In this document: positions 43,145 to 52,351 of the stretch, in pieces
How positions within the stretch are numbered: position 1 is the first letter of the stretch
Layout of the letters: every line of letters starts with the position of its first letter
Source of the DNA: Aurantiacibacter sp. MUD61
GTDB lineage: Bacteria > Pseudomonadota > Alphaproteobacteria > Sphingomonadales > Sphingomonadaceae
Length of the DNA stretch: 64,000 nucleotides
NCBI RefSeq assembly: GCF_027912455.1
Contig: NZ_CP115446.1
Coordinates: 2,813,501 to 2,877,500 of the forward strand
Reading direction: 5' to 3'
Notes under the pieces: model-generated
Seen by the model: the letters and a program-made list of their open reading frames with translations, nothing else
Told to the model about the DNA's origin: nothing
Databases searched by the model: none
Made by a program: the position numbers and the translations under genes

Positions 43145-43162
43145 CTTAACGTATACGTCAAG
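43145..43162. promoter_or_regulatory. Near-perfect palindrome, candidate MerR/LiuR-type operator
   Basis: CTTAACGTATACGTCAAG is symmetric at 16 of 18 positions and lies between the divergent fadD-merR and thiolase units. LiuR-type MerR sites have a similar ACGT-spacer-ACGT core. A possible plus-strand promoter, TTAACG with a 19-nt spacer and TTTATC (43171-43176), overlaps it; a 19-nt spacer is typical of MerR-activated promoters. Confidence 0.6.
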
Positions 43163-43238
43163 CAACAGACTTTATCGTAATCAATCGGCGCGAAAGGTCA
43201 ATCGACCATTCGAATCGGACAAGAAAGGCAGATGGAAC

Positions 43239-44375
43239 ATGAGTGATGTCGTTATTGCGGGTTACGCCCGCTCCCCCTTCCACCTCGCGTACAAAGGTGC
43301 CCTGGCCAAGGTGCGCCCCGATGATCTGGCAGCGAACACGATTCGCGGACTGATCGAAAAGACCGGCGTGAAAGCGGAAGATATCGAAGACATCGTCATG
43401 GGCTGCGCCTTCCCCGAAGGCGAACAGGGCTTCAACATCGCTCGCCTCGTCGGCCTGTTGGCTGACCTGCCGCTGAGCGTTGGCGGCATGACCGTGAACC
43501 GCTTCTGCGGCTCCTCGATGAGCTCGATCCATTACGCCGCTGGCCAGATCGCCATGGGCGCGGGCGAAGTCTTCATCGCTGCAGGCGTCGAAGGCATGAG
43601 CCGCGTTCCGATGACCGGCTTCAACCCGATGCCGAACCCGGAACTCGCCAAGAAGAGCGCCGCTTACCTCGGCATGGGCGACACGGCAGAAAACGTCGCG
43701 AAGAAATATGACATCAGCCGCGAAGAGCAGGAAGCTTTCGCTGTTAAGAGCCAGCAGAAAGCGGGCAAGGCGCTTGAGAACAACGCGTTCGACGATGAAA
43801 TCATCCCCTTCACGCTGCCCGACGGCACTGTAGTCGACAAGGACGGCACGCCGCGCCCCTCCACCACCGAAGAAGACCTTGCCGGCCTGAAGCTGGCGTT
43901 CGACGAGAATGGCACTGTCACCGCCGGCACATCCAGCCCGCTGACCGATGGCGCAAGCGCCGTGCTGGTCTGCAGCGAAGAGTACGCCAAGGCGAACGGC
44001 CTCACCATCATGGCCAAGATCAAGAGCATGGCCATTTCCGGCTGCGCGCCTGAAATCATGGGCATCGGCCCTGTCGGCGCGAGCCAGAAGGCGCTTGAGC
44101 GCGCTGGCCTCTCTATCGATGACATGGACGTGATCGAACTGAACGAAGCGTTCTCCAGCCAGTCTATCGCCACGATCCGCGATCTGGGTGCAGACATCGA
44201 CAAGGTGAACCTTGATGGCGGCGCGATCGCTATCGGTCACCCGCTGGGTGCCACCGGTGCACGTATCGTGGGCAAGGCAGCCAGCCTGTTGCAGCGCGAG
44301 GGCGGCAAATATTCGCTCAGCACGCAGTGCATCGGCGGCGGCCAGGGCATCGCTACGATCCTGGAGGCCGTATAA
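43239..44375 (+). CDS. fadA: Acetyl-CoA acyltransferase (thiolase)
   Basis: A 378-residue thiolase that cuts 3-ketoacyl-CoA in the last step of beta-oxidation. Nucleophile Cys90 in NRFCGSS, the His in AIGHPLGATGAR and the second catalytic Cys in STQCIGGG are all in place. ATG 43239 is favoured over an upstream in-frame ATG (43131) because it begins the conserved N terminus and AAGAAAGG precedes it. Its TAA shares one base with the next ATG. Confidence 0.95.
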   Translation: MSDVVIAGYARSPFHLAYKGALAKVRPDDLAANTIRGLIEKTGVKAEDIEDIVMGCAFPEGEQGFNIARLVGLLADLPLSVGGMTVNRFCGSSMSSIHYAAGQIAMGAGEVFIAAGVEGMSRVPMTGFNPMPNPELAKKSAAYLGMGDTAENVAKKYDISREEQEAFAVKSQQKAGKALENNAFDDEIIPFTLPDGTVVDKDGTPRPSTTEEDLAGLKLAFDENGTVTAGTSSPLTDGASAVLVCSEEYAKANGLTIMAKIKSMAISGCAPEIMGIGPVGASQKALERAGLSIDDMDVIELNEAFSSQSIATIRDLGADIDKVNLDGGAIAIGHPLGATGARIVGKAASLLQREGGKYSLSTQCIGGGQGIATILEAV

Positions 44376-46708
44376 TGTCTGACAAATCCATCAAGAAAGT
44401 CTGCGTGATCGGCGCCGGCACGATGGGTGCAGGCATTGCGGCGCAGGTCGCCAATGCCGGTATCCCGGTGCTGCTGCTCGATATCGTCCCCAAGGATGGT
44501 GACAATCGAAACGCTGTGGCCGAAGGCGCCGTGGCGAAGATGCTCAAGACCAACCCCGCGCCCTTCATGAACAAGCGCGCGGCCAAGCTGGTCGAAACGG
44601 GCAATATCGAAGATCACCTCGACAAGGTCGCCGAGTGCGACTGGATCGTCGAGGCGATCATCGAACGGCTCGACATCAAGCAGGATCTCTATTCCAAGCT
44701 GGAAGAGGTTCGCACGGCTGGCACGGCGGTTTCGTCGAACACTTCGACCATCCCCCTCGCCCAGCTGACCGATGGCCGCAGCGATGCGTTCAAGAACGAC
44801 TTCCTGATCACCCACTTCTTCAATCCGCCGCGCTACATGCGCCTGATTGAAATCGTCGCAGGGCCGCACAGCGATGCTGGCACGGTCGAAATGGTCAAGG
44901 AATTCGTCGACCGCAAGCTCGGCAAGACCGTGGTCGATGCCGAGGATTCGCCCGGCTTTATCGCCAACCGCGTCGGCACGTTCTGGATTCAGCAGGCGGT
45001 CAATTCCGCCTTCGATCTGGGTATCACCGTTGAAGAGGCCGACGAAATCGGTGGCCGCCCGATGGGCGTGCCCAAGACCGGCCTCTTCGGCCTGATCGAC
45101 CTCATCGGTATCGACCTGATGCCGCATCTGATGAAGTCGCTCACCAGCACGCTTCCTGCCGAAGACTGGTATCAGAAGATCGCTCGCAGCGAAGAGCTGA
45201 TCGAGACGATGATCGAAGAAGGCTACACCGGCCGCAAGGGCAAGGGTGGCTTCTACACCATGGTGAAGGGCGATGACGGCTCGCGCACCAAAATGGCGAA
45301 GGACCTGAAGTCTGGCGAGTATCGCCCGGCTGCACGCCCCGGTCTGGTCAAGGGACCGGCTGCCAAGGGTGACCTGAAGGCGCTCATCTCGATGAAGGGC
45401 AAGGTCGGCGATTATGCCTGGGCCATTCTCGGCCCGACGCTGTCCTATGCTGCCAGCATCGTCCCCGAAGCGACCGCGACTGTGGTCGGCGTGGATGACG
45501 CGATGAAGCTGGGCTACAATTGGAAGCAGGGCCCGTTCGAGATGATCGACAAGATCGGTGCCGCGCACCTTGTCGAGCGTCTTAAGGAAAGCGATTACCC
45601 TGTCCCACCGATCCTCGAACAGGTTGGCGATGGCACATTCTATCGCATCGAAAACGGCAAGCGACAGTATTTCGGCACCGATGGCGAATATCACGATGTG
45701 GTGCGCCCCGATGGCGTGCTGCTGCTCGAAGACATCAAGCTTTCGTCCGAACCGCTCCTCAAGAACGGCTCTGCCGCGCTGTGGGATGTGGGTGACGGCG
45801 TCGTCGCGCTGGAATTCACCGGCAAGATGAACGCGCTGGACGATCAGGTGATGAAGCTGATCCAGCAGGCGATCCCGCTGGTGAAGTCGGACTACAAGGC
45901 GCTCGTCGTTTACAACGAAAGCTCCAACTTCTCCGCAGGTGCGAACCTTGGCCTCGCCATTTTCGCGCTGAACATTGCGGCATGGAGCGAAGTCGACAAG
46001 ACCATCAAGTCCGGCCAGGGAGCTTACAAAGCGCTCAAATACGCGCCCTTCCCCGTCGTTTCGGCTCCGGCTGGCATGGCGCTGGGTGGCGGCTGCGAGA
46101 TCTGCCTCAATTCCGATGCAGTGCAGGCGCATGCCGAAACCTACATCGGTCTGGTCGAACCCGGCGTGGGCCTGATCCCCGGTTGGGGCGGCTGCAGCGA
46201 GATGATCGACCGCTGGCGCAGCAATCCGCGTCACCCGAAGGGTCCGATGCCCGCTGTTTCCAAGGTCTTCGAAATCGTGTCGGTCGCAACCGTCGCGAAA
46301 TCGGCTGCCGAGGCAAAGGATTACGGCTTCCTGCGTCACACAGACGAAGTGACCATGAATCGCGATCGCCTGCTGTACGATGCCAAGCAGCGCGCGCTGT
46401 CGATGGTCGATGGCTACGAAGCCCCGGAAAAGCCGGAATTCCGCCTGCCCGGCCCGGCCGGCAAGGCTGCACTCATGCTGGCCGTGGACAGTTTCCGCAA
46501 TCGCGGAATGGCCACGCCGCACGATGCGACCGTGGCAGAGCATCTCGCATACGTCCTTACGGGCGGGGACACGGACCCGGTAGAAACTGTTACAGAGGCC
46601 CAGATGCTGAAGCTGGAACAGGAAGCCTTCATGGCGCTGGCCCGCAATCCCAAGACCCAGGCCCGGATCGAGCATATGCTCGAGACGAACAAGCCGCTTC
46701 GCAACTAA
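44375..46708 (+). CDS. fadB: 3-hydroxyacyl-CoA dehydrogenase/enoyl-CoA hydratase
   Basis: A 777-residue two-domain beta-oxidation enzyme. Unlike E. coli FadB, the NAD-binding dehydrogenase comes first (GAGTMGAGIAAQVANAG at residues 13-29, NTSTIPLAQL, HFFNPPRYMRLIEI) and the crotonase-like hydratase last (GANLGLAI oxyanion loop, then MALGGGCEICLN). This is the FadN-like order. It forms the trifunctional system with the thiolase encoded one base upstream. Confidence 0.94.
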   Translation: MSDKSIKKVCVIGAGTMGAGIAAQVANAGIPVLLLDIVPKDGDNRNAVAEGAVAKMLKTNPAPFMNKRAAKLVETGNIEDHLDKVAECDWIVEAIIERLDIKQDLYSKLEEVRTAGTAVSSNTSTIPLAQLTDGRSDAFKNDFLITHFFNPPRYMRLIEIVAGPHSDAGTVEMVKEFVDRKLGKTVVDAEDSPGFIANRVGTFWIQQAVNSAFDLGITVEEADEIGGRPMGVPKTGLFGLIDLIGIDLMPHLMKSLTSTLPAEDWYQKIARSEELIETMIEEGYTGRKGKGGFYTMVKGDDGSRTKMAKDLKSGEYRPAARPGLVKGPAAKGDLKALISMKGKVGDYAWAILGPTLSYAASIVPEATATVVGVDDAMKLGYNWKQGPFEMIDKIGAAHLVERLKESDYPVPPILEQVGDGTFYRIENGKRQYFGTDGEYHDVVRPDGVLLLEDIKLSSEPLLKNGSAALWDVGDGVVALEFTGKMNALDDQVMKLIQQAIPLVKSDYKALVVYNESSNFSAGANLGLAIFALNIAAWSEVDKTIKSGQGAYKALKYAPFPVVSAPAGMALGGGCEICLNSDAVQAHAETYIGLVEPGVGLIPGWGGCSEMIDRWRSNPRHPKGPMPAVSKVFEIVSVATVAKSAAEAKDYGFLRHTDEVTMNRDRLLYDAKQRALSMVDGYEAPEKPEFRLPGPAGKAALMLAVDSFRNRGMATPHDATVAEHLAYVLTGGDTDPVETVTEAQMLKLEQEAFMALARNPKTQARIEHMLETNKPLRN

Positions 46709-46727
46709 CCCAGAAAGGATTTGTCCA

Positions 46728-48518
46728 ATGCAAGTCTATGAAGCCCCCATTCGCGACATGCGCTTCAACCTTGAAGAGCTGCATGAAGATGACGGTTTCG
46801 GAAATCTCGAAGGTTTCGAGGATTTCGACGAGGATATGCGCGCCGCCATTCTGGAGGAAGCGAACAAGCTTTGCCGCGACGTACTGCTGCCATTGAACTG
46901 GCCGGGTGACCAGCAGGGTTGCCGCATTGAAAACGGTGTCGTGCGTACGCCCGACGGTTTCCCCGAAGCTTACAAGCAGTTCTGCGAAGGCGGCTGGGCC
47001 GGCCTCGTGGTCGACCAGAAATGGGGCGGCCAGGGTGCACCCCACAGCCTCGCCAAATGCGTCGAGGAAATGAGCTGTTCCACAAACCTGTCTTTCGGCC
47101 TTTATCCGGGCCTGACGGGCGGTGCGATGGTTTCGCTCGAAGCCTATGGCTCGGAAGATCAGAAGAATTTCTACCTGCCGAAGATGGCCAATGGCGAATG
47201 GTCGGGCACGATGTGCCTCACCGAACCGCATTGCGGCACCGATCTCGGCATGCTGCGCACCAAGGCAGAGCCGCAGGAAGACGGCAGCTATCTGATCACC
47301 GGCAACAAGATTTTCATCTCCGCCGGTGACCACGACCTCGCCGAAAACATCATTCACCTCGTGCTCGCGCGTCTTCCCGATGCGCCCGCAGGCGTGAAGG
47401 GTATTTCGATGTTCCTCGTGCCGAAGTTCATGCCGAAGGATGACGGTTCGCTGGGCGATCGCAACCCGGTCAACGCCACGGCAATCGAGCACAAGATGGG
47501 TCTCAAGGCATCGGCAACCTGCCAGATGAGCTTTGATGGCGCCAAGGGCTGGCTCGTCGGCCCGGAAAACCGCGGTCTAGAAGCCATGTTCGCCATGATG
47601 AACACTGAACGCGTCGCTGTGGGTATCCAGGGCCTCGGCATGGGCGAAATCGCCTATCAGTCCTCCGTTTACTACGCGAAGGACCGCCTGCAGGGTCGCT
47701 CGCTTTCGGGCGTAAAGAACCCCGATGGCCCCGCCGATCCGATCATCGTGCACCCGGATGTGCGTCGCATGCTGATGACCATGCGCGCCTACAATGAGGG
47801 CTGCCGTTCGGTCTCCGCATGGGTCAGCCGCGCACTCGATGCCGAACACGCATCGACCGAGCCGGAAGCCCGCGCCCGCGCGAAGGATTTCGTCGCCCTG
47901 ATGACGCCGGTGGTGAAGGCCCTCTTCACCGACCTCGGCCATGAAGCTGCGCATCTGGCGATCCAGCTGCACGGTGGCCACGGCTATATACAGGAAACCG
48001 GGATCGAGCAGTTTGCGCGCGACGCGCGCATCGCGCAGATCTATGAAGGCGCGAACGGCATTCAGGCGCTCGACCTGGTCGGCCGCAAGCTGCCCGATCG
48101 CATGGGCCGCAACTTGCGTTCGTTCTTCCACCCGGTGAGCCAGTTCATCGAAGATCACGCGCAGGACGAGCACATCGGCAAGATGGTCGGCTCGCTCCAG
48201 CAGAGCTTCGGCGCGCTGCAGCTTTCCACCGGCCACATTGCGCAAAAGGGAATGAAGGATCCGGAAGAGGCAGGCGCTGCCGCTTACGATTACCTCCACC
48301 TGCTTGGCTTCGTCGCGATGGGTTATTGCTTCGCCAAGGCGGCCAAGATCGCCAAGCAGAAGCTGGAAGAAGGCACCGGTGACGAGACCTTCTACAAGGC
48401 CAAGCTGACGACCGCGCAGTTCTTCTTCGACCGGCTGCTGCCGCCTGCGACCGCCAAATTCATGGCGATCAAGAGCGGCAAGGCCAGCATGATGGACATG
48501 CCGGAGGACGCATTTTGA
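46728..48518 (+). CDS. fadE: Acyl-CoA dehydrogenase
   Basis: A 596-residue FAD enzyme catalysing the first oxidation step. It belongs to the longer (about 600-residue) class with an extra C-terminal domain. MCLTEPHCGTDLG and ITGNKIFISAGDHD form the middle beta domain; the late GGHGYIQETGIEQFARDARIAQIYEGANGIQALDL (given in parts here: GGHGYIQETG, then IYEGANGIQ) carries the catalytic-base region. The stop overlaps the next gene's TTG start. Confidence 0.94.
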   Translation: MQVYEAPIRDMRFNLEELHEDDGFGNLEGFEDFDEDMRAAILEEANKLCRDVLLPLNWPGDQQGCRIENGVVRTPDGFPEAYKQFCEGGWAGLVVDQKWGGQGAPHSLAKCVEEMSCSTNLSFGLYPGLTGGAMVSLEAYGSEDQKNFYLPKMANGEWSGTMCLTEPHCGTDLGMLRTKAEPQEDGSYLITGNKIFISAGDHDLAENIIHLVLARLPDAPAGVKGISMFLVPKFMPKDDGSLGDRNPVNATAIEHKMGLKASATCQMSFDGAKGWLVGPENRGLEAMFAMMNTERVAVGIQGLGMGEIAYQSSVYYAKDRLQGRSLSGVKNPDGPADPIIVHPDVRRMLMTMRAYNEGCRSVSAWVSRALDAEHASTEPEARARAKDFVALMTPVVKALFTDLGHEAAHLAIQLHGGHGYIQETGIEQFARDARIAQIYEGANGIQALDLVGRKLPDRMGRNLRSFFHPVSQFIEDHAQDEHIGKMVGSLQQSFGALQLSTGHIAQKGMKDPEEAGAAAYDYLHLLGFVAMGYCFAKAAKIAKQKLEEGTGDETFYKAKLTTAQFFFDRLLPPATAKFMAIKSGKASMMDMPEDAF

Positions 48519-49435
48519 GCGGCCCCAACCAAGGCGTACTGGACTTCAAGGCGCGGTGTCGCATTCCTGCGATCGCCGCGCCGATGTTCCTGTGCTCGGG
48601 CCCCGATCTTGTTGTCGAAACCTGCAAGGCCGGTATTTCCGGCACCTTCCCCGCCCTCAACCAGCGGACCAGCGAAGGGTTCGAGGACTGGCTGAAGGAA
48701 ATACAGGACCGGCTCGGCCCGGACGATGCGCCCTATGGCGTCAACCTGATCGTCCACCAGTCGAACCCGCGCGTGCAGGCCGATCTTGAGCTTTGCGTGA
48801 AATACAAGGTTCCGCTGATCATCACCTCGCTTGGCGCTGTGCCCGATTTGGTGAATGCGGTACATTCCTACGGCGGGCTGGTGTTCCACGATGTGATCAA
48901 GCGTCGCCATGCCGAAAAGGCTGTCGAGGCCGGTGTCGATGGCATCATTGCCGTGGCAGCAGGTGCCGGCGGCCATGCCGGCACGTTCAGCCCCTTCGCC
49001 CTCGTCAGTGAAATTCGCGAGTTTTACGACGGCGCGATTATCCTGTCGGGCTGCATGACCGATGGCGGACACGTCCTCGCCGCAGAAGCGATGGGCGCGG
49101 ATTTCGGCTACATCGGCAGCCACTTCATCGCAGCTAAGGAAAGCATGGCGGTCGATGGCCAGAAACAGATGATGATGTCCTCCACCGCGCAGGACATCAC
49201 CTACACCGACAAGGTGACGGGCGTTGGCGCGAACTTCCTGACGCCGAGCCTCAATGCAGCTAGCATCGAACATGCGCCGGGCGAAATGTCGCTCAATGAA
49301 GAAGCCAAAGCCTGGAAGACCATCTGGTCAGCCGGACACGGCGTCGGCGCGACCAAGGAGAGCTTGCCAGCCAAGGTCATCTGTGAGCAATTGATCGCCG
49401 AATATGACGCGGCAAAAGCGAAAATCTGCGGCTAA
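48515..49435 (+). CDS. Nitronate monooxygenase-like flavoprotein
   Basis: A 306-residue TIM-barrel FMN protein of the 2-nitropropane dioxygenase/FabK superfamily. APMFLCSGPDLVV near residue 22, FHDVIKRRHAEKAVEAGVDG and GAGGHAGTFSPFAL (FMN loop) are recognisable. In this operon it may clear nitronates or reduce an unsaturated acyl-CoA; the latter is speculation. It begins with TTG, overlapping the acyl-CoA dehydrogenase stop, with GGAGG just upstream. Confidence 0.88.
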   Translation: MSGPNQGVLDFKARCRIPAIAAPMFLCSGPDLVVETCKAGISGTFPALNQRTSEGFEDWLKEIQDRLGPDDAPYGVNLIVHQSNPRVQADLELCVKYKVPLIITSLGAVPDLVNAVHSYGGLVFHDVIKRRHAEKAVEAGVDGIIAVAAGAGGHAGTFSPFALVSEIREFYDGAIILSGCMTDGGHVLAAEAMGADFGYIGSHFIAAKESMAVDGQKQMMMSSTAQDITYTDKVTGVGANFLTPSLNAASIEHAPGEMSLNEEAKAWKTIWSAGHGVGATKESLPAKVICEQLIAEYDAAKAKICG

Positions 49436-49456
49436 GCAGTTGGACAATAAAACGCG

Positions 49457-50536
49457 GTGGCTGACCCGATGACGGACAGCCACCGCATCCCCCCTACCCC
49501 GCGTATTAACGCCATCGCGACGGCTGTCCCGCCGAGTGACGTTCATACGCGCTATACCGAATGGGCCGCCCGGCAATTGCCGGATCGCAGCGCGGCGGTG
49601 TTCGCGCGCATGGAGCAGCGCAGCGGCATCGCGCATCGCTATTCCGTGCTGACGGGTGCAGACGCGGCGCTGGAAAGCGGCAGCTTCTACATGGCGGATG
49701 ATCCGCCCGGCACGGCTGAACGCATGCACCGGTATACTGAAGAGGCACCCGGCCTCGCGCTGGAGGCCATCGGCAAGCTCCCCTCGCTGGACGGTGTGAC
49801 GCATCTGGTGGTCGCCAGTTGCACCGGCTTCATGGCCCCTGGCCTCGATCAGGTATTGGCCCGCAAGCTTAACCTCGCGCCGACGGTCGAGCGCGTCAGC
49901 ATCGGCTTTATGGGGTGTTATGCCGGTGTCACCATGCTGCGCACCGCCGCCCATATCATCCGGTCCCAGCCCGAGGCGAAGGTTCTTGCCGTTTCACTGG
50001 AACTTTGTTCGCTGCATTTGCAGGAGACAGACGACCTCGAAGCCATGCTGGCCATGGGCCAATTCGCCGATGGAGCGGCGGCTGTGCTGCTCAGCGGTGA
50101 AGGCGAAGGGCTCGGCCTGGGCGAAGGGCTTTCCGCCGCGCTGGAAGAGAGCGAAGATTTGATCACATGGACCGTGGGCGACACCGGCTTTGCCATGCAC
50201 CTGTCAGGCGCGGTGCCCGGGCGCCTTGCCGACGCGCTGGATGATGCAGACCTGCAATCCACCATTTGCGGCGAGACGCGGCCCAAGGCATGGGCCATCC
50301 ATCCCGGTGGTCGCTCGATCCTCGATGCCGTCGAACGCGCGCTCGAGCTTCCCAAGGAAGCCCTCTCCGCCTCGCGCGGCGTGCTGCACGATTTCGGCAA
50401 TATGTCCTCGGCAACCGTCCTCTTTGTCCTCCAACGTCTAATGGCCGAAAAGCCGGAAAGCGGCGTCGCGCTCGCCTTCGGCCCCGGCCTCGCCATGGAA
50501 GGCGTGCGTTTCGGCTGGGAGAGCGGCGATGCTTGA
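49457..50536 (+). CDS. Type III polyketide synthase
   Basis: A 359-residue chalcone-synthase-fold enzyme. The catalytic triad is complete: Cys154 in FMGCYAGVTM, His282 in IHPGGRSI and Asn315 in GNMSSATVLF. Such enzymes extend an acyl-CoA with malonyl-CoA to give pyrones, resorcinols or phloroglucinols. The position downstream of fatty-acid genes suggests a long-chain acyl starter. The start is GTG 49457, or ATG 49469 four codons later. It overlaps the methyltransferase gene by eight bases. Confidence 0.95.
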   Translation: MADPMTDSHRIPPTPRINAIATAVPPSDVHTRYTEWAARQLPDRSAAVFARMEQRSGIAHRYSVLTGADAALESGSFYMADDPPGTAERMHRYTEEAPGLALEAIGKLPSLDGVTHLVVASCTGFMAPGLDQVLARKLNLAPTVERVSIGFMGCYAGVTMLRTAAHIIRSQPEAKVLAVSLELCSLHLQETDDLEAMLAMGQFADGAAAVLLSGEGEGLGLGEGLSAALEESEDLITWTVGDTGFAMHLSGAVPGRLADALDDADLQSTICGETRPKAWAIHPGGRSILDAVERALELPKEALSASRGVLHDFGNMSSATVLFVLQRLMAEKPESGVALAFGPGLAMEGVRFGWESGDA

Positions 50537-51215
50537 AGAACGGCTGCAAACCGAAGAGCTGATGGACGATCCAGCATTGCCTGAGGAAACCTATCGTGAG
50601 GTGCTGGCAGACCTTGCCAGGGTCAACCGCATCACCCTTGCCTATCGCCCGACGCTCGCGTTTCTCGACCGTGTCATAGGTGATCGCAAGCGGCTGAAAT
50701 TGCTCGATGTCGGCTATGGTCAGGGCGACATGCTCCGCGCCATTGCCGATTGGGCCGACAAACGCGGTGTGAAAGCGGAGCTGGTCGGCGTCGATCTCAA
50801 CGCCCGAAGCGAATCGGCGGCGCGCAAGGCCACACCTTCCCATATGCCAATCACCTATCGCACCGGCGATTACGGCGATCTAATCGGCGCCGGATGGGAT
50901 TGCGTCGTTTCCAGCCTTGTCGCCCATCACATGACGCATGATGAGCTGGTGCTCTTCCTCCGCTTCATGGAGGCTGAGTCGCGGCTGGGCTGGTTCGTCA
51001 ACGACCTCCATCGCCATGCGCTCAGCTATGCCGGATATCCTGTGCTGGCGACACTCGCGCGCTGGCACCGCATCGTGCGGTCAGACGGTCGAACATCGAT
51101 TGCGCGTTCCTACCGACCCGAAGAATGGGATGCGATACTCGATGAAGCGGGCGTCGAGAATGCCCGCGTCGAGCGTTTCTTCCCCTTCCGGCTATGCGTA
51201 TCGAAAATCCGCTGA
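50529..51215 (+). CDS. SAM-dependent methyltransferase of the polyketide cluster
   Basis: A 228-residue class I methyltransferase. LLDVGYGQGDMLRAI (about residues 58-72) is motif I, VGVDLNARS motif II and DCVVSSLVAHHMT motif IV. Overlap with the synthase upstream (8 bp) and with the oxidoreductase downstream (22 bp) makes a three-gene unit. A phenolic oxygen of the polyketide product is the likely acceptor (inference from context). Confidence 0.9.
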   Translation: MLEERLQTEELMDDPALPEETYREVLADLARVNRITLAYRPTLAFLDRVIGDRKRLKLLDVGYGQGDMLRAIADWADKRGVKAELVGVDLNARSESAARKATPSHMPITYRTGDYGDLIGAGWDCVVSSLVAHHMTHDELVLFLRFMEAESRLGWFVNDLHRHALSYAGYPVLATLARWHRIVRSDGRTSIARSYRPEEWDAILDEAGVENARVERFFPFRLCVSKIR

Positions 51216-52291
51216 TCCTGGGTGCTGGTCCAGCGGGCTGCGCGGCTGCGATCTGCCTTGCGCGGACTGGCGAGACGCCGCTTCTTCTGGACCGGGACGA
51301 GCATGTCGGCGATCCGCTTTGCGGGGGCTTTCTCAGCTGGCGCACAGCGCAGCAGCTTGGCGATCTGGGGATCGATCTGGAGCAGACGGGCGCACACCGC
51401 GTCTCCCAGCTCCGGCTGTTCCACGAGGACCGCCATGTCGAGTTGCCCTTGCCCCATCCCGCATACGGCCTGTCCCGCCATGCGCTCGACACGGTAATGC
51501 GCGCGAAAGCGATTGAAGCTGGTGCGCAGTTGGAATTCGACACGATCCGCGGGTTGGACCCCGGCGTCGCGCATGGGCAGTCGCAGGATTGGCGATCCGA
51601 CGCGATCTTCCTCGCCACCGGCAAGCACGATGTGCGCGGCCAATCACGACCGCGCGATGACAAGGACACCGCACTCGGCCTGCGGTTGCGCCTGCCTGCC
51701 AGTGCGCAGCGCACTGGCTTGTTGGAAGATGCGATCGAGCTCCATCTGTTCGACGGCGGCTATGTCGGCATCGTCTTGCAGGAAGGCGGCTCCGCCAATA
51801 TCTGCCTCGCGGTGCGCAAATCCGCTCTCGCCAGCCACGGCGGTTCGCCCGAAACGCTCTTTGCCGAGCTTGCCGAGCAGATCCCGGCGCTGGCGGGGCG
51901 GCTGGGTGACGACTGGCACGACGCAAACACCGACACCATCGGCGCAGTACCCTATGGCTGGATATGCCGGGAAACGCAGCCCGGTCTCTATCGGCTGGGC
52001 GATCAGGCGGCCGTTATCCCTTCTCTCGCAGGTGAAGGCATTTCAATTGCCATTGCGAGCGGCGTTGCGGCTGCCAATGCTCATGCGGCGGGGAAAGGGG
52101 CCGAGCGCTACCAGCAGGACTTTGCCCGCCGCGCAGCGAGGCCGGTCGGTCTCGCCCGCATGGGCTGGCATCTCGCCGAAACCCGTCTTGGCGCGCGCGG
52201 AGCCCTCGCTCTTGCCCGCATTGCGCCCAGATTGATCGCGCAATTTGCCGATTGGGCAAGGATTCAGGCGCCCCCTCCCCTTGCGCGGTAA
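51194..52291 (+). CDS. FAD-dependent oxidoreductase of the polyketide cluster
   Basis: A 365-residue flavoprotein of the geranylgeranyl-reductase/PHBH superfamily. The dinucleotide motif is ILGAGPAGCAAAICLARTG (residues 8-26), with CGGFLSW following and the second FAD motif LYRLGDQAAVIPSLAGEG near residue 264. The group includes hydroxylases and reductases. Beside a type III polyketide synthase and a methyltransferase, ring hydroxylation of a phenolic lipid, as proposed for Streptomyces SrsC, is the best hypothesis. Confidence 0.87.
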   Translation: MRIENPLILGAGPAGCAAAICLARTGETPLLLDRDEHVGDPLCGGFLSWRTAQQLGDLGIDLEQTGAHRVSQLRLFHEDRHVELPLPHPAYGLSRHALDTVMRAKAIEAGAQLEFDTIRGLDPGVAHGQSQDWRSDAIFLATGKHDVRGQSRPRDDKDTALGLRLRLPASAQRTGLLEDAIELHLFDGGYVGIVLQEGGSANICLAVRKSALASHGGSPETLFAELAEQIPALAGRLGDDWHDANTDTIGAVPYGWICRETQPGLYRLGDQAAVIPSLAGEGISIAIASGVAAANAHAAGKGAERYQQDFARRAARPVGLARMGWHLAETRLGARGALALARIAPRLIAQFADWARIQAPPPLAR

Positions 52292-52351
52292 ATAGGGTCT
52301 GCTAACAGGCGGCCAACTTCACACAAACTGGTTGAGAAACGGGGAAGCCCC

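Noticed and set aside
44237..46675. An 812-codon open frame on the minus strand opposite fadB
   Set aside because: Antisense shadow of a well-supported enzyme gene; product has no domain pattern.
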